Positions 23,610 to 34,004 of a DNA stretch of 64,000 bases are shown one piece after another. The DNA is from Pseudisothecium myosuroides. Its lineage: Eukaryota; Streptophyta; Bryopsida; Hypnales; Lembophyllaceae. The DNA lies in the NCBI GenBank assembly GCA_951799445.1, contig OX637296.1, forward strand, positions 6,448,001 through 6,512,000. The letters are read 5' to 3'. Below the pieces are notes generated by a model. It searched no databases. It saw nothing but the letters and a program-made list of their open reading frames with translations, and had not been told where the DNA came from. Positions within the stretch are counted from its first letter, which is position 1. Each line of letters begins with the position of its first letter. The translations under genes and the position numbers were made by a program.

Positions 23610-24648
23610 GTCAGTCTCTGCGAAGGAGACTGGGAGTCTTTTCCCTTGAGTTTTTGTGCGTTTTCTATTGATTTCTTATTGTACGTCTCTCCCGCGCGTG
23701 GCAGGGCTGTTTTGGTGAGGAGTTAGGAAAATGTGTGCAGATTCTAGAGAGATTTCTCCCCTTGGCGTGTTTGTTTTGCTCTTATGTGCATGTGAGTGGG
23801 TATTCTAAGTGTTGGGAGCGGATTTCAGTTCCTCAGCGCCTCTATAGTTCACAATTCCGGGCGAGAAAACCGTTGTTAGGCTAGGCGGATAGGGAAGGAG
23901 TCCTTAGTCGCGCTAGAACTCCTGGATAGGAAATCCGGTGGAGTGTCCGATCTCCCGTGAGGTCTCGCTGCCCTAGTTGGTAAACGGAAGAACTTTAGTT
24001 GATGTTGGAACGGACGAGTTCGCTTGTAACCACCTAACTCTGCACGGAGGGAACTTGGCATCAAGGTCGTTGTAGTATGAGAGGATCGTACGGGGGGTCT
24101 TTGTGTGACCTACCAACCGGATCGCTGTCCGGGGGGCTGTGAGAGATCAAACCGGATCCGCGCTAGTGTAGGAAGTAGTGGATTAGAGAAGTGGGTCTTC
24201 AGCCACTATAAGTCACGGAAGGAGTGGCGGGCCTGCCACTCTCAAAAGCAAGCGGCGAACCCTCTGATGGTAAAACAGAGGCTAAACTAAACCGGAGTGG
24301 AGTGAGAGTACGTGTGTGAGGACTGGATCGGATCGATCCAGAGGAGTTCCAGGATCAGAAGTGTTAGGATCCTGGGTCGTGGAAGTTTTACGGGACCGAA
24401 TAGCTTGACAGACCGGAAGAAATAGAGAGAGATCTGGTCGTTGTTTTCGGTGTGTTGTTGTTTCCGGTTTTAGATCTAGGACCGGAAAGGAGAAATTGGA
24501 TACTGGCTGAGCTTAAGTTGGGAATAGTGCTAGACACTTCACAGAATCTCGTGGGTTCGATCTTTAGAGTCATTTTGTTATGCTTTAAAGTGGTTTTTGG
24601 GAGTATAACAGGGAATTCGCTTACTCTGTGCTGCGACACGCAAAAATC

Positions 24649-24666
24649 TGGCGCCGCTGCCGGGGA
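24649..24666 (+). other. Primer-binding site, tRNA-Asp type
   Basis: TGGCGCCGCTGCCGGGGA, ten bases after the 5' LTR. It is complementary, with one mismatch, to the 3' end of plant tRNA-Asp, and is the standard Athila/Tat site. Confidence 0.88.
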
Positions 24667-24780
24667 TTCTAAAGCTGTCAGTGTTTATTCCTAGTAGCAA
24701 AGTCAGTAGTTGTTTTATTTTCTGTCTTGTCTTTTCCGGATTGAGATTTGGTTTTTGACGAAGAATCAGATTTCGTATTC

Positions 24781-25707
24781 ATGCGAAGAAATACAGGAAG
24801 TGAAAGAAGGTCTGAGCAATTGAAGAAGAATCAAGGAGAATCGTCTGGACCTGGTTTTAGCGATCCGGATAACTCTGATCCGGGTGACCAACCGATCTTT
24901 GTACCTGCGCCCGGAGAGCAGATCGAAAGTCCGAGATCGGGGAATACTCCGTCAACTTCTGAACGAGGCTCTGAACCGGAAGGGGAAGAACCGGATTCGG
25001 AAGAGGAAGAAGTCATGACCCGGTTAAGATACAAACGTTACAAAGGCGACGGTAGCCAAGATGCGGACGAATGGCTGTGCGAGTTTGAATCGACTGCACT
25101 CGCCAACCAAAAGAATGAGGTGGCCCAGCGAAGAATCTTTCAAGGATTGCTGAAGGGGGAAGCTCTCAAATGGTACCAAGATGTTCCGGATCTGATCCGG
25201 AATAACTGGGATCAGCTGAGAACGGACTTTCTGCAAGCTTTCCGAGAAGTTGGTGGAGAAGCCAGAGCTTTGGGCCGGTTGAGCACATTGACGATGAAAT
25301 CGTCCGAATCCGTGCGAAGGTACGGGCAGAGAGTGAAAGCTCTCATGCAGAAGTTAACCACTGAGATTGCTCCTAGTTTGCAGGTGGAGTGGTACGTTGC
25401 CGGATTACCCGAGTCAATGGGATTCCTGATCCGACAAACGCGCCCAAGAACGCTCAGAGAGGCCATGGATGCTGCAACCAATTACGAGAATTCAGCGCAG
25501 TCACTCCGGAAGTCCCTGAAGCGGAGCGAAGAGCAAGCCAGAGGAAAGGGCAAGAAGATCAACCGGAAATCGAAGCATCGAAAGAAAGTCTCAGACTTGG
25601 AAAGCACTTCTGAGTCGACCGGATCGGAAGTTTCCGATCGGAGTTCATCCAGTTCGGATACAGAACGGAGTGTTTCACCTCCCCGACGTTCGTCCAAGAA
25701 GGGGTAG
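24781..25707 (+). CDS. gag: Gag (capsid region)
   Basis: The ATG at 24,781 (MRRNTGSERR) is the first in the frame after an upstream stop. 308 residues end at TAG 25,705-25,707. An acidic, disordered N-terminus precedes a retrotransposon gag domain with DADEWLCEFE, LLKGEALKWYQDV and NNWDQLRTDFLQAFRE at about residues 90-150. The C-terminus is basic and Ser-rich. The zinc knuckles expected at the end of Gag lie in the same frame beyond the TAG, so either the stop is read through or it is a mutation (CAG to TAG would fit). Confidence 0.88.
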   Translation: MRRNTGSERRSEQLKKNQGESSGPGFSDPDNSDPGDQPIFVPAPGEQIESPRSGNTPSTSERGSEPEGEEPDSEEEEVMTRLRYKRYKGDGSQDADEWLCEFESTALANQKNEVAQRRIFQGLLKGEALKWYQDVPDLIRNNWDQLRTDFLQAFREVGGEARALGRLSTLTMKSSESVRRYGQRVKALMQKLTTEIAPSLQVEWYVAGLPESMGFLIRQTRPRTLREAMDAATNYENSAQSLRKSLKRSEEQARGKGKKINRKSKHRKKVSDLESTSESTGSEVSDRSSSSSDTERSVSPPRRSSKKG

Positions 25708-26562
25708 AGTCGAAAGACCATTGTGAAAGTGAAGGCAGAGGAGACGGATTCTAAGAAGGCAATCAAGAAACTCCAAGACACATTGGAGGCGATCAAGGTC
25801 AACATCGCAAAGAACCGGAGACCAAGACGGATTGTCCCGACTTCCCGATCCAACGTCTGGTGCGGAAGGTGTGGCGAACCGGGTCATTACCCGAGCGAGT
25901 GCCAAAGAACCAACCCGAAGCACGTTCACTTCGTGTATCCTGAAGAAGAAGAGGTGTACTACACCATGGCACCTGAGGAAGAGGAGGAAGTTTACCAGAT
26001 TCAGCCAACTTATGGGAGAGGGAAAGGGATTGCTGTTCCGATCCGATCCAACATGCTGAACCGGAATTTCCTACCCGGTCCTAGTCAAGGGGTCATGATG
26101 CAGCAACCGATGCGAGCGTATCCGGATAGACAAGTGGTGATTTGTTATGGCTGTGGAGAACCGGGACACTATGCCAATAACTGTCCTAACAAGGGAGTAG
26201 CTCAAGGTGCGCCACGAATCCTTCCATGCCAGATTGCCAGGAGTATGGACATCCGGAGGATCAATGTCCAAAACCAGTACAACCGCGACCGGTTTACAAG
26301 CAAGTCCAGATTCTTCCCAGGGAGCAGATCGCACTCAACTACGGTCACTCTGCTGGAACGGAGAATCCGGAGAAATGACGGTGCGAGGTGGAGCTGCCAG
26401 GAGGAGCGGAGAGCGTGGTCAACCGAGTATCGACCCGCAGTTCCACCAGGAACCAATCCGGTCGTACCATTAGGAGTAGTAGGAAGAAGTCGAGAAGGAA
26501 ACCGGAATCGAGTAGCGATTCGGATCGTCCTTCTCCAGAGCCTAGACCGGAACCAGAGTTAG
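25708..26562 (+). CDS. Nucleocapsid region with two CCHC zinc knuckles
   Basis: Continues the gag frame after the TAG. Two CCHC knuckles are complete: WCGRCGEPGHYPSEC at about 25,858-25,902 and CYGCGEPGHYANNC at about 26,144-26,185. A third, CQEYGHPEDQC near 26,235-26,267, is legible only in the other frame, which is the pol frame, and has lost its first Cys. That places the frame change close to 26,225-26,235. In the pol frame a TGA at 26,376-26,378 follows. Beyond the third knuckle the original frame looks noncoding. RNA packaging is the known role of such knuckles. Confidence 0.75.
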   Translation, partial: SRKTIVKVKAEETDSKKAIKKLQDTLEAIKVNIAKNRRPRRIVPTSRSNVWCGRCGEPGHYPSECQRTNPKHVHFVYPEEEEVYYTMAPEEEEEVYQIQPTYGRGKGIAVPIRSNMLNRNFLPGPSQGVMMQQPMRAYPDRQVVICYGCGEPGHYANNCPNKGVAQGAPRILPCQIARSMDIRRINVQNQYNRDRFTSKSRFFPGSRSHSTTVTLLERRIRRNDGARWSCQEERRAWSTEYRPAVPPGTNPVVPLGVVGRSREGNRNRVAIRIVLLQSLDRNQS

Positions 26563-29500
26563 TTCACTCTGAGGAAGGGGTAGGCAGTAACCGGATTCCG
26601 ATAGATATCAGCGCAGAGATCCGAACGGAAATCTCTGGACCGGATATATTACGGAATCAGAAGAAGGTTAGTTTTAGTGACACACCGGTGATCATTAATC
26701 CGGATGTAAATACGCATGAGTATAACATCATCCAGGATATAAAGGATCAGAAGGCGAATGTCACGATCGGACAGCTCCTGCATGACAACGTGATGTATCA
26801 GAAGCTGATCCGAGACGCTTGGACCCGGAAACGGAGGAAGAAGGTGAAGCTGCCAGCGGTCGCAGTTAACTTTTCTCAACCGGAAGATTCCGGAGCTCCA
26901 GAAGTCACTGTGGAGATAGAAGGATGTGCGATCCCAAATGTTCCGATCGATGGAGGATCGGGAGTGAACCTGATGCTGGAGGATACAGCATTTGACTTGG
27001 GATTCACCACCTTCGAAGCCACGGAACAAGTCCTCAGAATGGCGGACCAGTCACAAGTAAATCCCGTCGGGAAACTTTCACAAGTTCCAACCCGGATTGG
27101 AGGAAAAGACTACCTGCTGAATTACGTTATTATACGTGTTCATAAAGGTAGACCTTTTTCGATGTTACTCGGTAGACCCTGGTTATATTCCGCTCGAGTA
27201 CTTGTGGATTGGGGAGCCAAGGAACTGGTGGTAGGGAAACCTTCCAACCGGATTCCTTGGACCACTGAGAAGCATTTAGGAGAGACAAGTGATTCAGATG
27301 GATACACTACGGACTGGTCGGATCCGGAGGATTCCGCCACCAGTTATTTCGTGGATCCATTCGAGCACCAGTCCGAGACGAACTATGGATTTTCCGAGGC
27401 TGTGTTAGAACATCATCCGGAAGAAATCCAGAAACCAGTGGTAGAAGATCGATCTCTGGGAGAGTCGAGTGTTCCGCTCACAGCCGAGTGGATAGCTCAA
27501 CAGATTAGGACCGGAAATCTACCGGTTAGTCAGAGTGAAACAAGAGAATCCGGTTGGGGAAATTTAGCTTCCTTTCCTGAGGAAGTTTACGAGGAGAAAG
27601 TCAAACCGGTTGTTTCACCCACTGAGTATGAGAAGGAGAGTATTGAACCCAACAGGAGTTTTTACCTCAGTAAACTCTTGAAGGATACGGAGAAATCCGG
27701 TTATACTACACTTCTGAAGGAGTATCTCGACGTTTTTGCTTGGGAGCCATCCGATCTGAAGGGCATTCCCCCTCATTTAGGAGAACACCGCATCGACCTG
27801 ACAGAAGGATCTGTTCCGGTTCGACAGCGACAGTACCGGCTCAACCCCAAGTATTCGTTGATGGTGAAGGAGGAAATCGATCGGTTGCTGGAAGCAGGAT
27901 TCATTTATCCGGTCCACAACTCTGAATGGGTTTCTCCTATCGTGGTGGTTCCAAAGAAAGTTGGAGCGGATGGTAAAGTCAAGATCCGGGTTTGTCAAGA
28001 TTTCCGGAAATTGAACGCAGCAACGAAGAAGGATTACTTTCCTCTTCCGTTCACCGATCTTATTCTGGACCACGTTGCTGGTCACGATTGTTACAGTTTC
28101 TTAGACGGATTTTCCGGTTACAACCAGGTGTTCATCCGGTGGTGCGATCAGCTGAAGACCACATTCACGACGGAATGGGGGACTTATGCTTTCACCCGGA
28201 TGCCATTCGGCCTGTGTAATGCACCCGGAACGTTTCAGCGACTGATGATGGATATTTTCAAGGATTTTCTTCGACATTTCCTTGAGGTGTTCATAGACGA
28301 CTTTGCGGTTTTCAGTAACCGGGAAAGTCATCTCGAGTGTTTGAGGAAGACATTCCAAAAATGCCGAGAAACTGGTTTGAAGCTACATCCGGGCAAGTGT
28401 TTTTTCGGGATGGGATCCGGAATTTTACTTGGTCATGTAGTGAGCAAGACCGGATTACAGGCTGATCTGGAGAAAGTGAGAGTGATGCTCACTTTGCTAC
28501 CTCCAACCTGTGTTAAAGAAATCCGTGGATTTCTTGGATGTGTTGGATACTACCGGCGGTTCATCGACGGATATGCCAAGAGGGCTATTCCGCTCACGGA
28601 ACTTTTGAAGAAAGATACGGAATTCGTCTGGATGGAAAAGAGACAACAGGCCTTCGAAGATTTGAAGACCCAGTTGTCCAAAGCTCCGATCCTTTCCGTT
28701 CCGGATTGGACAAAGGAGTTCCATGTTACTCTCGATGCATCCGGTTGGTGTCTGGGTTCGATTCTCTGGCAGTTCGACTCAGAAAGGCGTGAGAATCCGA
28801 TTTACTATGCGAGTAGACAAATGAGTTTGGCTGAACGGAATTACACAACTACAGAACGAGAGGCGTTAGCAGTGGTGTATTCCTGTAAGAAGTTCCGACA
28901 CTATCTACTCGGATACAAGGTAATTTTTCACACAGATCATGATTCTTTAAAATACCTTGTCAACAAACCGGATTTGTCAGGCCGGATTGCTAGATGGATT
29001 TTGCTTTTACAAGAGTTTGACTACGAGGTTGTAGTGAAACCGGGAAAAGCAAATGTGAATGCGGATTATCTGTCGAGACAGAGGGGACAAAAATCCGTAG
29101 CAGATATTTCTGCTCAGTTTCCGGACGAGTTCCCGGATACTGTGGAAGATCCGATTGTTGTAGAAAACCAGGATCCTCCTTTGGTAGAGGTCTTTCACCT
29201 CAACAACGGAACTGTTTCAGAGTATCAAGATATCATAGATTACCTTGTGAAATCTAGATACCCGGAACAGATGAGTGTAGAGGAAAAAGAAATTTTCCAA
29301 AGAAAAGTAGCTCCTTATACCCTGATTAGAGGAGTGCTTTTCAAGTTAGGAACAGATGATATTCTCAGGCGATGTCTAGAACCTGCGGAACGGAAGAAAG
29401 TGATTCAAGCTCTTCATGCCGGAGATTCAGGAGGACATTTTGCCTTTGTTAATACAGTGAACCGGATCCGATCAACCGGATACTGGTGGCCGTATTTACA

Positions 29501-30485
29501 CAGAGATGTTAGGAATTTTGTTAGAAGTTGTGATCAGTGTCAGCGGACAGGAGCACCCTCCTTCCGAAATCACTGGCCGCTGACTCCTATCATTCCCCTA
29601 GCACCTTTTGAGAAATGGGGGATAGATTTTATTGGACCTATTTTTCCGGTCAGTACACGGAAAAGGAGGTACATTATTCTAGCCACGGATTATGCGACCA
29701 AATGGGTAGAGGCCAAGGCAACACGGAAGAACGATGCGGAAACTTCAGCAAACTTTCTGTTTGAAGAAATCCTCATGCGTTTTGGACACCCATTGGAGCT
29801 GGTCAGCGACCGGGGAACCCATTTCCTCAATGATGTCATCGTCGACCTAACGAACAAGTATCTTATCAAGCACCGGAAGACGACTCCTTACAACCCGAAA
29901 GCGAACGGATTGACGGAGCGGGCGAACGGGATAGTTGGTAAGATCTTGAACAAGATGGTTTCCGCTCACAAAACGGATTGGGATCGGAAACTACCTTCAG
30001 CGGTTCATGCGTACAACACCACAGAGAAGACTACGACCGGAAAAACTTCATACTTTTTGATTTTTGGTCAGGAGGCAGTCCATGGAGTGGAGTTGGAGGT
30101 GGAAACATTTCGAGTCATGGCAGCTCAAAGTGCAGTATCAAGGACGGATACTCTTCCAAGACTTCTCGCCATTGAAGAACTGGAAGAAATCCGGAATGCA
30201 GCCCTGGAAAGAACCCTGGGAGTGCAGAACAAGCGCAAGGAAGATTACGATCGGAAAATCCCAGCGGATCACGGAATCCGAGAAGGAGGTCTGGTTCTTC
30301 TCTATGACAATCGTCATAAAGATTTTCCAGGTAAGTTACATACTCGCTGGATGGGACCTTTCCGAGTCAATCAAGTTTTCCTAAACGGATCTCTGCAACT
30401 CCAGAATCTGCAAGGACAGTGGCTTGATACCCGTGTGAACGGATCGAGAGTGAAGAAGTATATCGAGGCTTCTTCGTCAGATTAG
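26388..30485 (+). CDS. pol: Pol polyprotein: protease, RT, RNase H, integrase
   Basis: Open from just after a TGA (26,376-26,378) to TAG at 30,483-30,485; no ATG is near the start, as expected of a Gag-Pol fusion. Numbering from 26,388: protease PIDGGSGVNLM with Asp188; reverse transcriptase with PSDLKGI-type entry, VCQDFRKLNAAT, FTRMPFGLCNAPGTFQ and FIDDF (Asp637, Asp638; YVDD in retroviruses); RNase H from VTLDASGWCLGS to DHDSLKYL; integrase zinc finger His1010, His1017, Cys1048, Cys1051; catalytic D1080, D1141, E1177 with exact D-35-E spacing. The C-terminal LYDNRHKDFPGKL...RWMGPF block is typical of Athila/Tat. All catalytic residues are intact; only the junction with Gag is damaged. Confidence 0.95.
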   Translation: MELPGGAESVVNRVSTRSSTRNQSGRTIRSSRKKSRRKPESSSDSDRPSPEPRPEPELVHSEEGVGSNRIPIDISAEIRTEISGPDILRNQKKVSFSDTPVIINPDVNTHEYNIIQDIKDQKANVTIGQLLHDNVMYQKLIRDAWTRKRRKKVKLPAVAVNFSQPEDSGAPEVTVEIEGCAIPNVPIDGGSGVNLMLEDTAFDLGFTTFEATEQVLRMADQSQVNPVGKLSQVPTRIGGKDYLLNYVIIRVHKGRPFSMLLGRPWLYSARVLVDWGAKELVVGKPSNRIPWTTEKHLGETSDSDGYTTDWSDPEDSATSYFVDPFEHQSETNYGFSEAVLEHHPEEIQKPVVEDRSLGESSVPLTAEWIAQQIRTGNLPVSQSETRESGWGNLASFPEEVYEEKVKPVVSPTEYEKESIEPNRSFYLSKLLKDTEKSGYTTLLKEYLDVFAWEPSDLKGIPPHLGEHRIDLTEGSVPVRQRQYRLNPKYSLMVKEEIDRLLEAGFIYPVHNSEWVSPIVVVPKKVGADGKVKIRVCQDFRKLNAATKKDYFPLPFTDLILDHVAGHDCYSFLDGFSGYNQVFIRWCDQLKTTFTTEWGTYAFTRMPFGLCNAPGTFQRLMMDIFKDFLRHFLEVFIDDFAVFSNRESHLECLRKTFQKCRETGLKLHPGKCFFGMGSGILLGHVVSKTGLQADLEKVRVMLTLLPPTCVKEIRGFLGCVGYYRRFIDGYAKRAIPLTELLKKDTEFVWMEKRQQAFEDLKTQLSKAPILSVPDWTKEFHVTLDASGWCLGSILWQFDSERRENPIYYASRQMSLAERNYTTTEREALAVVYSCKKFRHYLLGYKVIFHTDHDSLKYLVNKPDLSGRIARWILLLQEFDYEVVVKPGKANVNADYLSRQRGQKSVADISAQFPDEFPDTVEDPIVVENQDPPLVEVFHLNNGTVSEYQDIIDYLVKSRYPEQMSVEEKEIFQRKVAPYTLIRGVLFKLGTDDILRRCLEPAERKKVIQALHAGDSGGHFAFVNTVNRIRSTGYWWPYLHRDVRNFVRSCDQCQRTGAPSFRNHWPLTPIIPLAPFEKWGIDFIGPIFPVSTRKRRYIILATDYATKWVEAKATRKNDAETSANFLFEEILMRFGHPLELVSDRGTHFLNDVIVDLTNKYLIKHRKTTPYNPKANGLTERANGIVGKILNKMVSAHKTDWDRKLPSAVHAYNTTEKTTTGKTSYFLIFGQEAVHGVELEVETFRVMAAQSAVSRTDTLPRLLAIEELEEIRNAALERTLGVQNKRKEDYDRKIPADHGIREGGLVLLYDNRHKDFPGKLHTRWMGPFRVNQVFLNGSLQLQNLQGQWLDTRVNGSRVKKYIEASSSD

Positions 30486-30517
30486 GATTGATAGTGTTCG
30501 CGAGGACGCTCACAGAT

Positions 30518-30527
30518 GAGGAAGGGG
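30518..30527 (+). other. Polypurine tract
   Basis: GAGGAAGGGG followed by TAA and then the right LTR at 30,531; primes plus-strand DNA synthesis in this element class. Confidence 0.85.
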
Positions 30528-30530
30528 TAA

Positions 30531-33500
30531 TGTCGCAAGGTAAATTTTTGGTTTTTTGTAAGTTATCTAAATCTTGGAACGGAAACCGTGATCTGGGATC
30601 CGGATTCAAGTAGGAGGTAACCGATAACCGGAAATTAACTAATGGAACGGAATAGATGACAATCCGGATTTGATCTGAATCTGAACCGGATTAGAGTTAG
30701 AACGGATCTGAGTTGGAACGGATTTGGTCATGATGACAGATCAGACTATATATAGGCTGACCAATCCAGTGGCCACTCTTTTTCAATCTTCATTTGCGGA
30801 AATCTCGCTCCAGCGCGTACTTAGCCTCTCTTTCCAGCATTTTGCTTTCTTGTTTTGAGTTGGTTTGTGTGTGCGTGTTAGTGAATTAGAGCGCGCAGCG
30901 CTTTAGTGTGCGTTGCAGGTTTAGAGGTACTCCGGTTGAGATCGGAAGAGCGAAGGTGAGAAACGGGACGTGCGGCTAGGAGAGGGAAAGGTAGCCTCAG
31001 TTAGAATCCGGTTAGCACAGTTCGTGTCCATGCCTCAGCTCCGTAAGAGTAGAGCAGGGCCGTCCAGTTCCTCCGCAGCAGAAGTAAAACTCCGGAAGGT
31101 GTGTCCGGTTATTCCAACGGACGAGAAGGAAAAGGACAACCTGATGGAGGATTTGGCCAAGATGGGCTGCGGAGGACTGATCGATAAACCCTGGGGGTTT
31201 CGGGAGGAGCAGATGATTCGAGAGTTACTCGGAAAGCTCTCCAACCAGTTTGAGAGAACTCTCCGCGGAAGTCCGGGCAACTGGACGGAGGAGATGTGGA
31301 AGGCCGTGTATGAATTCCGGTCTGGAGGTCGAGGGATGGCCTCCTCGAAGGAGGGTTACACTCGGGGGAAATTCCGGTGCGACGTGGACTCCAAGGATGG
31401 GCACGCGGTGGCAGACTGTCTGGACGACCGGCATCGGAACCTTCTCCAGTTCCTGGTTCCGATCATCCACCCGGAGAAGCCGACGAGGGTAACCATCGCC
31501 ATCGGGAACCTCATTTTTGGAGCCCTGAGCGGGGAACGGAAAGTGGACTGGGCCAGGGTTTTGTTCGACCTGGTCAACCGGCTCATTCCGAAGATCGGAG
31601 GAAGTAGACCGACTCCGTTGAGTCCCTACCTCGTCCATCTGTACAAGCACCATCAACTCCTCACGGATACGGAGGAGAAGGAGTGGAAGATGCATGAGTC
31701 ACTCCTGAAATATGGAGAATCGGAATCGGAAGAAGAAGAACAGGAAGAAGTATCCGGTTCCGAGGAGGAAGAAGAGGAAGAGGAGGAGCTACACCGGCCG
31801 CAGCACAAGCGGCAGAAGACGACACCTCCTAACCGGAGAGGAACCCCAACCCCTCCGGTTGAGACCTCCAGTCCAGGGAAGAAACCGGTTTCTGAAGAAC
31901 CGGGTCCTTCCGGATCGGATCCGACGGATCCGTTCAACCAGCTGGTCAACATCCTGAGTGATGTACGAGCAGACTGGACGGTGAAGAAGCTGATTCTGAA
32001 TCAGATCAGCGAGCTGGTGGGAGCACCAGTAAACAGCAACCTGGCAGGAGTGGTTGCAGATTTTATCTCCAGCCCGGATGAGATCCGGAAGCAAGAGGCG
32101 GAGATCCGACGACTCCAGGAGGAAAACGAGTCGTTGAAGACGGAAATGTTGCTCCTCAAGGAGGACATGGCTACCACCTGGGAGATGGCAGAGGCTACCC
32201 GGAAAGTAGCGGAGGATGTGAAGGCCACATTCGGAGCGACCGGAGAGGCTTTCACCAAGTCAAAGTTGTTTGACGAGGGAGTCCTCAAGGAGAAAAAGAT
32301 ATCCGGGACCAGGTTGGTCCGGATTTTGACAGACTACTCCGAGAAGGTGGAGTTAGTCATGATGGACGCGCGAGAGGCTGCAAACCGGATGGAGGAGAGC
32401 AGCAGGAAGCTGAACGGAGTGACGTTGTCACGGTCGTTCCATCTGTCCGACCTTTCAATGCCCGGATCTTTTCCGAACGTGGGCATTCCAACGGAAGGAA
32501 AGGATCGGACTCCCCAGTCAAAGAAGAGTGGGAGGAAACTTGCACACACCATCAACCTGGATTCGTCACCGGATCTCCCAGAACGTGAAACAGGGGAGCG
32601 GAACCGGAACCTGACGGACGTTTTCGAGCAGCTTGGAACGGAACCGCCGAGAAGTCCCACACTGAACCCGGGGAAAGATCAAAGTATGGATCTGACCCCA
32701 AATCAGGGTGAGGATCAAGAACAGAGCGTGCACCAAGGCGAAGACGAAGTCATGGACGAAGGAACGGATCAAGGAGTAGATCCGGTTATGGTAGGGTAGT
32801 TAGGATTTTAGTTGTAAATATTTGTTAGTTAGGACCGGACCGGATTTGATCCGGATGTGCCTGGTCTGGATCGGATGTTTTCCGGTCTGGCCGGCTCGGC
32901 GGGGACCGAAAGTTCCGCGCGGACTTTCCGGGCCGCTTTTTGTTGACTTTTGAGTTTTAAAATGTATATAGTCAGTCTCTGCGAAGGAGACTGGGAGTCT
33001 TTTCCCTTGAGTTTTTGTGCGTTTTCTATTGATTTCTTATTGTACGTCTCTCCCGCGCGTGGCAGGGCTGTTTTGGTGAGGAGTTAGGAAAATGTGTGCA
33101 GATTCTAGAGAGATTTCTCCCCTTGGCGTGTTTGTTTTGCTCTTATGTGCATGTGAGTGGGTATTCTAAGTGTTGGGAGCGGATTTCAGTTCCTCAGCGC
33201 CTCTATAGTTCACAATTCCGGGCGAGAAAACCGTTGTTAGGCTAGGCGGATAGGGAAGGAGTCCTTAGTCGCGCTAGAACTCCTGGATAGGAAATCCGGT
33301 GGAGTGTCCGATCTCCCGTGAGGTCTCGCTGCCCTAGTTGGTAAACGGAAGAACTTTAGTTGATGTTGGAACGGACGAGTTCGCTTGTAACCACCTAACT
33401 CTGCACGGAGGGAACTTGGCATCAAGGTCGTTGTAGTATGAGAGGATCGTACGGGGGGTCTTTGTGTGACCTACCAACCGGATCGCTGTCCGGGGGGCTG

Positions 33501-33999
33501 TGAGAGATCAAACCGGATCCGCGCTAGTGTAGGAAGTAGTGGATTAGAGAAGTGGGTCTTCAGCCACTATAAGTCACGGAAGGAGTGGCGGGCCTGCCAC
33601 TCTCAAAAGCAAGCGGCGAACCCTCTGATGGTAAAACAGAGGCTAAACTAAACCGGAGTGGAGTGAGAGTACGTGTGTGAGGACTGGATCGGATCGATCC
33701 AGAGGAGTTCCAGGATCAGAAGTGTTAGGATCCTGGGTCGTGGAAGTTTTACGGGACCGAATAGCTTGACAGACCGGAAGAAATAGAGAGAGATCTGGTC
33801 GTTGTTTTCGGTGTGTTGTTGTTTCCGGTTTTAGATCTAGGACCGGAAAGGAGAAATTGGATACTGGCTGAGCTTAAGTTGGGAATAGTGCTAGACACTT
33901 CACAGAATCTCGTGGGTTCGATCTTTAGAGTCATTTTGTTATGCTTTAAAGTGGTTTTTGGGAGTATAACAGGGAATTCGCTTACTCTGTGCTGCGACA
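30531..33999 (+). repeat. 3' LTR (3,469 bp)
   Basis: Same length as the left LTR and identical as far as I could compare by eye, apart from the five positions clustered at 30,833-30,890. Ends TGCGACA before the CAATA duplication. Confidence 0.95.
31030..32799 (+). CDS. LTR-encoded protein, 589 aa (3' LTR copy)
   Basis: Encodes the same 589 residues as 21,669-23,438 with no amino-acid difference; it lies in U3 of the right LTR. The description of the left copy applies. Being downstream of pol, this copy could also be translated from a promoter within the right LTR. Confidence 0.7.
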   Translation: MPQLRKSRAGPSSSSAAEVKLRKVCPVIPTDEKEKDNLMEDLAKMGCGGLIDKPWGFREEQMIRELLGKLSNQFERTLRGSPGNWTEEMWKAVYEFRSGGRGMASSKEGYTRGKFRCDVDSKDGHAVADCLDDRHRNLLQFLVPIIHPEKPTRVTIAIGNLIFGALSGERKVDWARVLFDLVNRLIPKIGGSRPTPLSPYLVHLYKHHQLLTDTEEKEWKMHESLLKYGESESEEEEQEEVSGSEEEEEEEEELHRPQHKRQKTTPPNRRGTPTPPVETSSPGKKPVSEEPGPSGSDPTDPFNQLVNILSDVRADWTVKKLILNQISELVGAPVNSNLAGVVADFISSPDEIRKQEAEIRRLQEENESLKTEMLLLKEDMATTWEMAEATRKVAEDVKATFGATGEAFTKSKLFDEGVLKEKKISGTRLVRILTDYSEKVELVMMDAREAANRMEESSRKLNGVTLSRSFHLSDLSMPGSFPNVGIPTEGKDRTPQSKKSGRKLAHTINLDSSPDLPERETGERNRNLTDVFEQLGTEPPRSPTLNPGKDQSMDLTPNQGEDQEQSVHQGEDEVMDEGTDQGVDPVMVG

Positions 34000-34004
34000 C
34001 AATA
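34000..34004. repeat. Target-site duplication, right (CAATA)
   Basis: Identical to 21,165-21,169; directly follows the right LTR. Confidence 0.92.

Larger units (their letters stand above)
21170..24638 (+). repeat. 5' LTR (3,469 bp)
   Basis: Direct copy of 30,531-33,999. It contains two TATA-like boxes (21,386 and 23,604) with a 589-codon open frame between them. Differences from the right LTR are confined to 21,472, 21,478, 21,523, 21,524 and 21,529. Confidence 0.95.
21170..33999 (+). mobile_element. Complete Ty3/gypsy LTR retrotransposon, Athila/Tat-like
   Basis: A 12.8-kb element bounded by CAATA duplications. Both LTRs are 3,469 bp and begin TGTCGCA and end TGCGACA, a perfect 7-bp terminal inverted repeat. 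The primer-binding site fits tRNA-Asp, as in Athila/Tat elements, and the polypurine tract abuts the right LTR. Gene order is Gag, zinc knuckles, protease, reverse transcriptase, RNase H, integrase, which is the gypsy order. No chromodomain and no env-like frame are present; only 45 bp separate the pol stop from the right LTR. The LTRs differ at five positions that I could see, so insertion is recent. The Gag-Pol frame has a TAG, a frame change and a TGA, so this copy may not be autonomous. The most unusual part is a long open frame inside each LTR. Confidence 0.95.

Noticed and set aside
26150..26562. Programmed -1 frameshift signal in the Gag-Pol overlap
   Set aside because: No convincing slippery heptamer is visible, and a TAG and a TGA also interrupt. 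Recoding is kept only as an alternative.
30486..30530. Env-like gene expected in Athila elements
   Set aside because: Only 45 bp lie between the pol stop and the right LTR, so there is no room for one.
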